DNA of 5,111 bases, from contig JAKAAV010000190.1 in assembly GCA_021802185.1 (NCBI GenBank), positions 1 to 5,111 on the forward strand, written 5' to 3'. Positions 1 to 4,129 of the stretch are shown piece after piece. The notes under the pieces are model-generated. The model was not told where the DNA came from and searched no databases. It worked only from the letters and a program-made list of their open reading frames with translations. Within the stretch, counting starts at the first letter, position 1. Every line of letters begins with the position of its first letter. This DNA comes from Chloroflexota bacterium (GTDB lineage: Bacteria; Chloroflexota; Limnocylindria; Limnocylindrales; CSP1-4). A program made the translations under genes and the position numbers.

Positions 1-348
1 GCCCGCTTCGTCCACCACCACGAGGCGGTGCACGCGATTGAGCTCCATGAGCCCGATCGCTTCCTGCACCGGCGTATCGGCGCGGCAGGTCAGGGCGGGA
101 GCGGTCATGAGGTGCCGGACCTGGAGTCCGGGCCAGCTGGCCCAGAGGTGGTCCGTCGCGCGGGCGCGCACGAGGTCGGTCTGGCTGAGGACGCCCAGAA
201 GGGCCCCATCCTCGTCGACGACGGGCAGGCCATGGATGCGGTGCTCGTCGAGCAGCCGGGCCGCGTCGGCAAGCCGGGCGGTGGCCGCCACGACGATCGG
301 GTCGGGATGCATGAGCTCGCCGACGGTCCTGTGGGCGTGATCGGTCAT
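1..348 (-). CDS. CBS-domain protein, coupled to 2-oxoacid oxidoreductase (partial)
   Basis: The frame reads 116 residues from ATG at 348 and leaves the window in frame. Two CBS repeats are visible: the first at about residues 10-63 (VGELMHPDPIVVAATARL ... GLPVVDEDG ... GVLSQTDLVRA), the second from about residue 77 (VRHLMTAPALTCRADTPVQ ... HRLVVVDEAG), cut before its last 20 or so residues. CBS pairs generally bind adenosine nucleotides (AMP, ATP, SAM, sometimes NAD) and act as energy or ligand sensors; which ligand applies here cannot be read from the sequence. No other domain or membrane segment is seen so far, so it looks like a small stand-alone soluble CBS protein, though a C-terminal domain could follow off the edge. 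The start overlaps the stop of the upstream oxidoreductase gene as ATGA and has a GAGG Shine-Dalgarno at 356-359, seven bases ahead. Coupling suggests stoichiometric synthesis and a regulatory role for the enzyme; that role is inference. Confidence 0.93.
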   Translation of the reverse strand, partial: MTDHAHRTVGELMHPDPIVVAATARLADAARLLDEHRIHGLPVVDEDGALLGVLSQTDLVRARATDHLWASWPGLQVRHLMTAPALTCRADTPVQEAIGLMELNRVHRLVVVDEAG

Positions 349-2315
349 CGGGACGCCTCTGCTGTGACCGCCACGGGCTCGGCGCCGACGGCGGCCGTCA
401 CGTCGATCAGGCCGTCGTAGGCCCGCTCGATCACGGCGAAGTTCGCGTCGACCACGCCGCCGCCGCGCTTTCCGAAGAAGCGGGGCAGGAGCTGGTGGAC
501 GGCGTCGAGGAGCGCGTCGCGGTCGAGCCCGGCACGCGCCGCGAACGGCGAGACGCGCAGGAACACGCCGACCTGGGCCACGCCCTGCATGCGGACGACG
601 AGGTCCGGCCGTGGGGCGAACTCCGCCGCGAGGGCCGCGGTGTCGAGCGCCGTCGCGTGGATGTGGCGGGCGAGGATGCGCGTGCGCGCATCGGCCGGGA
701 TCGACGCCCAGATCTCCTGCGGGTCGGCGAGCGGGGTCTGGATGAAGACGGTGCCGCCGTCCGCGAGGCCGGCCAGCGGATCGCCCATCTCGAACGCGGA
801 GACGTCGTGGAGCGGCACGAACTCGACGTGTGAGAGCTCGTTGTGCTGTCGGATCGGGCTGTCGGCAATCGTCAGGTAGTACGTCGTCGGCAGGCCCTTC
901 TTCTCGGAGCCGTACCGCGGGTACGCCTGCACGCGCTTGTCGAACAGCTCGCCGACGAGCGTGGCGAGGAACTTGTTCGTGGTGACGGACCCGAAGCCGC
1001 CGATCGAATGGCCGCGGAGGCTGTAGGCTCCGGCCGGCCGCAGGTCGATGTCGTGAGACTCGATCGCGAGAGGATGCCGGATGCCGACGACCACGTGCGG
1101 CTGGCGCCGGATCGCTTCGACGTCCGAGGCGCGGTCGAACACCGCGATGAGGTCGCCGGCGGCGACGTCGCGGCTGCCCAGGCCTGCGGAGACCGATAGC
1201 ACGCGCGGGATGGTCACGCCGTCGGCGGCGAGACCGGCCAGCGCGGCCTTGATCTCACGCGTCAACGGATTGTCCGCCGCGGCGGGCTCGTCCGTGCGTT
1301 CGACGATCGCGACGGTCTTCGCGTGCCGGATCAGCGCGCCGAGCATCGCGGCCGGGAAGGGCCGGAACGCTGTGACGCCGATGCAGCCGACGCGGCGGCC
1401 CTGCTCGCGCAGGTGGTCGACCACGGTGATCGCGGTGTCCGCGATCGTGCCCATGGCGATGAGGATCGTCTCGGCGTCGTCGCACCGGTACGCGTCGACC
1501 AGGTCGTAGTGCCGGCCGGTGAGCTCGCCCCACTCGCGCATCGCGCTGTACGTCACCTCGGACAGCCGATCGTAGAACGCCCGCTGCGCGATCCGGCCCT
1601 TCATGTAGCTGTCCTGGTTCTGCACGACGCCGGTCATGAGCCCTTCGGCGGGATCGAACAGGTTGCGGATCGTCCTCCGCGGATCGCCGACGAACTCCTT
1701 GAGGAGCGCGTCCTCGGGCAGCAGGACGTTCTCCATCGTGTGGGTCGTCAGGAACCCGTCCTGGACGCACAGGAACGGCGTTTCGGTCTCCTCCGCGACG
1801 CGGCGGCAGATCGCGGTCAGGTCGGCCGCCTCCTGCGCGTTCCGCGCGAACAGGATGCCCCAGCCCGTGTCGGCCACGCCCATGACGTCGTCATGGCCGG
1901 CGTGAATGTTGAGCGACTGGCTCGTCAGCGCGCGCGCGCCGACGTGGAAGACGACGGGCAGCCGTTTCCCCGAGATGACGTACAGGACCTCCTTCATGAG
2001 GATGAGGCCCTGACCCGCGGTGAAGTTGGTGACGCGCCCTCCGGCGAGGGCGAAGCCCTCCGCGGCACTGGCGGAGGAATGCTCGGATTCGGGCTCGACG
2101 AAACGAAGGGTTGTCCCCCAGAGGTTCGCGCGTCCCTCGGCCACCGCGACCTGGTAGACGGCGGCCATGGTCGTGGAGGGGGTGATCGGGTATGCGCACG
2201 CACCCTCTGAGATGCGGGTCTCTACGTGCGCGATCGCCTCGGAGCCGTCGACGATGACCGGGATGCCGGGATACCGGGGAGGGCGTGCTTCATGGAGGGA
2301 CGCATCGGTACTCAT
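345..2315 (-). CDS. 2-oxoacid:acceptor (pyruvate:ferredoxin-type) oxidoreductase, fused alpha-gamma chain
   Basis: A 656-residue protein resembling the first half of single-chain pyruvate:ferredoxin oxidoreductase (NifJ type), which oxidises a 2-oxoacid to acyl-CoA plus CO2 with TPP and passes electrons to ferredoxin, or runs in reverse. Domain I (about 15-255) has YPITPST (42-48), EPESEH (74-79), FTAGQGLILMKEV (98-110) and GARALTSQ (126-133). T45, E78 and R128 keep the 33- and 50-residue spacings of Thr31, Glu64 and Arg114 of the Desulfovibrio africanus enzyme. Domain II spans about 270-400 (AMGTIADTA, VGCIGVTAFRPFP). The gamma module (about 405-640) has RGHSIGGFGSV (434-444) and ends with FGKRGGGVVDANFAVIERA. 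The chain stops where NifJ would continue into its ferredoxin and TPP-pyrophosphate domains, so separate beta and delta subunits are expected. ATG at 2315 is chosen because family similarity begins about 15 residues later, while the open frame upstream is Arg/Pro-rich noise. No strong Shine-Dalgarno is present. Substrate (pyruvate or another 2-oxoacid) is not proven. Confidence 0.95.
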   Translation of the reverse strand: MSTDASLHEARPPRYPGIPVIVDGSEAIAHVETRISEGACAYPITPSTTMAAVYQVAVAEGRANLWGTTLRFVEPESEHSSASAAEGFALAGGRVTNFTAGQGLILMKEVLYVISGKRLPVVFHVGARALTSQSLNIHAGHDDVMGVADTGWGILFARNAQEAADLTAICRRVAEETETPFLCVQDGFLTTHTMENVLLPEDALLKEFVGDPRRTIRNLFDPAEGLMTGVVQNQDSYMKGRIAQRAFYDRLSEVTYSAMREWGELTGRHYDLVDAYRCDDAETILIAMGTIADTAITVVDHLREQGRRVGCIGVTAFRPFPAAMLGALIRHAKTVAIVERTDEPAAADNPLTREIKAALAGLAADGVTIPRVLSVSAGLGSRDVAAGDLIAVFDRASDVEAIRRQPHVVVGIRHPLAIESHDIDLRPAGAYSLRGHSIGGFGSVTTNKFLATLVGELFDKRVQAYPRYGSEKKGLPTTYYLTIADSPIRQHNELSHVEFVPLHDVSAFEMGDPLAGLADGGTVFIQTPLADPQEIWASIPADARTRILARHIHATALDTAALAAEFAPRPDLVVRMQGVAQVGVFLRVSPFAARAGLDRDALLDAVHQLLPRFFGKRGGGVVDANFAVIERAYDGLIDVTAAVGAEPVAVTAEASR

Positions 2316-2319
2316 GCAG

Positions 2320-2344
2320 AGAGTGTCCGTCGCGGACACGCTCT
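2320..2344 (-). promoter_or_regulatory. 17-base perfect dyad just upstream of the oxidoreductase start
   Basis: GTGTCCG-TCG-CGGACAC (2323-2339) is a perfect inverted repeat with 7-base arms and a 3-base centre. Outer AGAG (2320-2323) and CTCT (2341-2344) can add a bulged extension. It lies 7 bases before the ATG at 2315 on the minus strand. It may be an operator for a dimeric repressor or, in RNA, a hairpin that covers the only weak Shine-Dalgarno-like stretch (CGGAC). I do not recognise the regulator. Confidence 0.5.
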
Positions 2345-2471
2345 GCCGGACGGGCCGCACGGCCCTACGTCGGGGTACGACGGTCGCGTTTGGCCCTACT
2401 GGGGGGAGGGGCGATCCTTGGCAGCCCCCCGCTCGACGGGGCGGAGCGCACGAGGTGGGCGCCGGCGCACG

Positions 2472-2524
2472 GGCGTGAGCGCGTCCTCGAGGCGAGCGTC
2501 CGCAGGGGCGAGTGGCCCCGGAGC
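2472..2524. repeat. 53-base direct repeat, copy 1
   Basis: This segment is identical to 2543-2595 (offset 71). It contains the palindrome CCTCGAGG and a GGGGC-GAGTG-GCCCC hairpin (2505-2519). The 18-base spacer to copy 2 carries most of a GCCCCAC/GTGGGGC hairpin (2526-2541). It lies in the leader side of the oxidoreductase gene. No terminal inverted repeats or coding capacity mark it as a known mobile element. Confidence 0.85.
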
Positions 2525-2542
2525 CGCCCCACCCGTGGGGCC

Positions 2543-2595
2543 GGCGTGAGCGCGTCCTCGAGGCGAGCGTCCGCAGGGGCGAGTGGCCCCGGAGC
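2543..2595. repeat. 53-base direct repeat, copy 2
   Basis: Second exact copy of the element at 2472-2524, including the same GGGGC/GCCCC hairpin (2576-2590). Identity stops sharply at both ends (G versus C at the left, C versus G at the right), which suggests either recent duplication or selection on this exact segment. Confidence 0.85.
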
Positions 2596-2827
2596 GCCCC
2601 CTCGGCCGGCGATTCGTCGGTGGACCGAGTGCAGATCGTGCGGTTCGCCAAGGGAGCGCACCGGCGACGGCCAAAGCGCAGGTCGTGGGGATCGCCGGGC
2701 GGCGCGGGAGCGGCGTCGAACCGCGGCGCGCCGATGTGCGCCACCTGCACGCCGCCCGCCGCGCCCGAGACCCGACGGAACCCGTGCGGCCGGCAGCAAG
2801 GCCTGCGGACGGAGCCCGCCAGGGCCG

Positions 2828-2861
2828 GGGGGCGCGGGCCAACTCGCCGGCCCGCGCCCCC
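2828..2861 (-). terminator. 13-bp GC-only hairpin, possible terminator
   Basis: GGGGGCGCGGGCC (2828-2840) pairs perfectly with 2849-2861 around an 8-base loop. No T-run follows on either strand, so it is not a classical intrinsic terminator, but such strong stems without U-tracts occur between operons in high-GC bacteria. It lies between two minus-strand genes and could insulate the oxidoreductase from upstream transcription. GGCCAACT (2837-2844) could instead pair with AGTTGGCC (2883-2890), a competing structure. Confidence 0.35.
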
Positions 2862-3311
2862 AGCTCGATGGCGCTCGCGGCCAGTTGGCCGAGACCAGCG
2901 CGCCCGTGGCCCGCCGGAACGCTCGCCGCGGGTTCCACCGCAGTTACCGAATCCGATATCCCCCACACTGATGCCGCAGCGGTCGGGGAAACGCGAGTCA
3001 CGCCCCCGGGCCGAATTCGTGGGCGGTGGATGGGGGAGGGAACGCATCAGCGCCCCCGCTCTTCACGCTCGAACTGCCGTCCACGAGGCGCGCCGATGGT
3101 CCGGCCTCGGTGTCGGGCGGCCGGGCGCGCGCAGTTCACAGCACACGGCCCGCGGCCGGGGGCGCAGATAACCTTACCGTCCGCCAAGCCCCTCCGGCAA
3201 TGCCGTCGGGGATATTGCCGCGCGGAGCGGCGTGGGCATCACGGCCACTGACCCTGCAGGGGCGAACGGCCCGTGCCGGCGATGCCGGCTGCCGGCGTTG
3301 CGTGTTGACCG

Positions 3312-3328
3312 TGAGGCCTGGCGCCTCA
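3312..3328 (-). terminator. Short hairpin after the zinc-ribbon gene
   Basis: TGAGGC/GCCTCA, a 6-bp stem with a 5-base loop, begins 53 bases beyond the stop of the zinc-ribbon gene. No T-run follows in the direction of transcription. It is the nearest simple stem downstream, so a terminator role is possible but weakly supported. Confidence 0.22.
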
Positions 3329-3381
3329 AGTTGCCCGGCGCGGCGCGCGCGGATTGCCGGCGCAGCTTGCCCACGCGGCTG

Positions 3382-3573
3382 TCAGTGCGTGCGTTCGATC
3401 CTGCGGGTGAAGCCGCAGATGCGGCAGTGTGCGACGGCCGCCGTCTCGTCGACGTCGAGCCGGGTCGCGCAGCCGTTGGTCCCGCAGAAGAGGCGGCGGT
3501 CGAAGCCGTGCATGGCTCGCCGCCGAAGCCGACGTCGCGCGTCGGCCTGCGGGTAGGAAGTGCTGCTGTTCAT
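3382..3573 (-). CDS. Small zinc-ribbon-like protein, 63 residues
   Basis: An ATG at 3573 preceded by AAAGGGG (3580-3586), six bases ahead, opens a 63-residue frame ending at TGA 3382-3384. The N-terminal third is basic (ADARRRLRRRAMHGFDRR, about residues 10-27). It is followed by FCGTNGCATRL and AHCRICGFTRR: cysteines 30, 35, 50 and 53 form C-x4-C-x14-C-x2-C, the layout of a zinc ribbon that binds one metal ion through two knuckles. Codons end mostly in G or C, as in the neighbouring genes. A basic tail plus zinc ribbon suggests nucleic-acid or protein binding, but no function can be assigned and I do not recognise the family. The same frame is open back to a TTG at 3759, but that start has no ribosome binding site and overlaps a promoter-like -35, so the short form is preferred. 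No partner gene is within 500 bases on either side; the ABC gene is divergent. Confidence 0.72.
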   Translation of the reverse strand: MNSSTSYPQADARRRLRRRAMHGFDRRLFCGTNGCATRLDVDETAAVAHCRICGFTRRIERTH

Positions 3574-3730
3574 CGTGTTCCCCTTTGCACCGGCGACGCC
3601 CGATGTGGGGGCGGCGGTGCATGACGCCTCGCGGTCGCGTTCGACCCGGGCATGTGTCGCGGTGCGCGCGGGGAGCGTTGCTGTGCTCGACCCGCCGCGG
3701 GCACCAGCGGCGTGTTCGTTGTTGCTGAGT

Positions 3731-3759
3731 ATTCTCCGCGATTCCGGAGGAAACGTCAA
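3731..3759 (-). promoter_or_regulatory. Sigma70-like promoter for the zinc-ribbon gene
   Basis: On the minus strand TTGACG (3754-3759) and GAGAAT (3731-3736) are 17 bases apart, matching five and four of six consensus positions. The surrounding stretch is unusually AT-rich for this window. A transcript would start near 3724 and carry a leader of about 150 bases before the ATG at 3573. The 21-base repeats begin five bases upstream of the -35. Confidence 0.45.
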
Positions 3760-3764
3760 CCGAG

Positions 3765-3855
3765 GTCGGCGCTACTGTGAACGGGGTCGGCGCTACTGTG
3801 AACGGGGTCGGCGCTACTGTGAACGGGATCGGCGCTACATGTGGGTCGGCGCTGC
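3765..3855. repeat. Array of 21-base direct repeats
   Basis: Three perfect tandem copies of a 21-base unit beginning GTCGGCGCTACTGTGAAC lie at 3765-3785, 3786-3806 and 3807-3827. A fourth copy keeps its first 11 bases with one change (3828-3838, ATCGGCGCTAC), and a fifth keeps GTCGGCGCT (3845-3853). There are no spacers, so this is not CRISPR. A 21-base period is two helical turns, putting each unit on the same face of DNA, as in operator or iteron arrays. Repeated transposase-binding units at the ends of IS21-type elements are another possibility, but no transposase is present. Confidence 0.9.
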
Positions 3856-3877
3856 AGGTGGGTGCCGTCCGGATGGG

Positions 3878-3896
3878 GTGCCGTATCGCACGGCAC
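3878..3896. repeat. Inverted repeat GTGCCGT/ACGGCAC
   Basis: Perfect 7-base arms (3878-3884, 3890-3896) flank a 5-base loop. GGGTGCCGT also occurs as a direct repeat just before (3860-3868 and 3876-3884). It is upstream of both divergent genes, so it is not a terminator for either; a binding site is possible. Confidence 0.4.
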
Positions 3897-3991
3897 GGGG
3901 GTTCAGAGCGGTCGCGTGTCGCCGGCCGCGCCGGTTGGGCAAGGTTGCCCCGCTGCTACCGAGCCGGCCGCCCTGCCCCAGGGCGCCGCCG

Positions 3992-4029
3992 CCCGAGCCG
4001 TTGCCGGTGCCCCGAGCCATTGCCGGTGC
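3992..4029. repeat. Two tandem 19-base repeats
   Basis: CCCGAGCCGTTGCCGGTGC (3992-4010) is followed directly by a copy with one G-to-A change (4011-4029). It lies about 100 bases upstream of the ABC gene. The period is not a multiple of three, which argues against coding. No function is assigned. Confidence 0.75.
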
Positions 4030-4105
4030 CACGATCGCGGCCCCGACCGACCCTATCCCTGACCCGGCCCCGATCCGCGGCCTGAACGATCGTCGGCCTC
4101 GACGC

Positions 4106-4121
4106 GTACGGACCGTACCAT
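4106..4121 (+). promoter_or_regulatory. Palindrome overlapping a possible -10 of the ABC gene
   Basis: GTACGG-A-CCGTAC (4106-4118) is a perfect hyphenated palindrome. TACCAT (4116-4121) matches four of six -10 positions and lies 8 bases before the GTG at 4130, so a transcript could begin at or near the start codon (leaderless), which would explain the missing Shine-Dalgarno. No good -35 is seen. A repressor bound at the palindrome would block the -10. All of this is inferred from layout. Confidence 0.33.
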
Positions 4122-4129
4122 TGCCGACC

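Larger units (their letters stand above)
2316..3381. other. Gene-free stretch between oxidoreductase and zinc-ribbon gene
   Basis: I see no convincing gene here. Several frames are open on both strands, but all translate into Arg/Pro/Gly/Ala-rich sequence with no motif, no good ribosome binding site and mutual overlaps, as expected of GC-rich non-coding DNA. Contents, right to left: a 6-bp stem at 3312-3328; three GCCGGC boxes at 3275-3296; a 7-bp stem CGGCAAT/ATTGCCG (3195-3201/3214-3220); a 13-bp GC stem at 2828-2861; the duplicated 53-base element at 2472-2595; and short hairpins at 2427-2441, 2368-2382 and 2352-2365 leading to the dyad at 2323-2339. GGCCCTAC occurs twice (2361-2368, 2392-2399). 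No clear promoter for the oxidoreductase stands out. A weak TTGCCG-N18-TAAGGT pair on the minus strand near 3165-3205 is the best I see and is not convincing. Confidence 0.6.
3574..4129. other. Divergent intergenic region, repeat-rich
   Basis: This 556-base stretch separates the zinc-ribbon gene (leftward) from the ABC gene (rightward). It holds a promoter-like pair for the leftward gene (3731-3759), the 21-base repeat array (3765-3855), a 7-bp hairpin GTGCCGT/ACGGCAC (3878-3896), a 19-base tandem duplication (3992-4029), inverted repeats CGTCG/CGACG (4091-4104) and GTACGG/CCGTAC (4106-4118), and a possible -10 for the ABC gene. Open frames here are basic and low in complexity and are not believed. 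Confidence 0.6.

Noticed and set aside
1323..2210. 295-residue plus-strand open frame
   Set aside because: It is antisense to the well-supported oxidoreductase gene, with Arg/Glu/Asp/Val-rich composition typical of the opposite strand of a GC-rich gene.
2316..3047. Open frame extending the oxidoreductase 244 residues upstream
   Set aside because: The translation is Arg/Pro/Gly-rich without family similarity, runs through the duplicated 53-base repeats, and the family N-terminus fits the ATG at 2315.
2512..3251. Overlapping plus-strand frames of about 220 residues (2512-3171, 2583-3251)
   Set aside because: They overlap each other in different frames, are basic and low in complexity, lack a ribosome binding site and show no motif.
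3174..3374. 66-residue minus frame just after the zinc-ribbon stop
   Set aside because: It begins at a GTG with no Shine-Dalgarno, is Arg-rich, shows no motif, and crosses hairpins that suggest non-coding DNA.
3574..3759. N-terminal extension of the zinc-ribbon protein to a TTG start (125 residues)
   Set aside because: The TTG is part of a promoter-like TTGACG, no ribosome binding site precedes it, and ATG 3573 has a strong one.
3765..3855. CRISPR array
   Set aside because: The repeats are directly tandem with no spacers, and no cas genes are present.
3777..4085. Plus frame encoding heptads NGVGATV
   Set aside because: It is open only because the repeat unit is 21 bases; the remainder is basic low-complexity sequence and crosses a 19-base tandem repeat.
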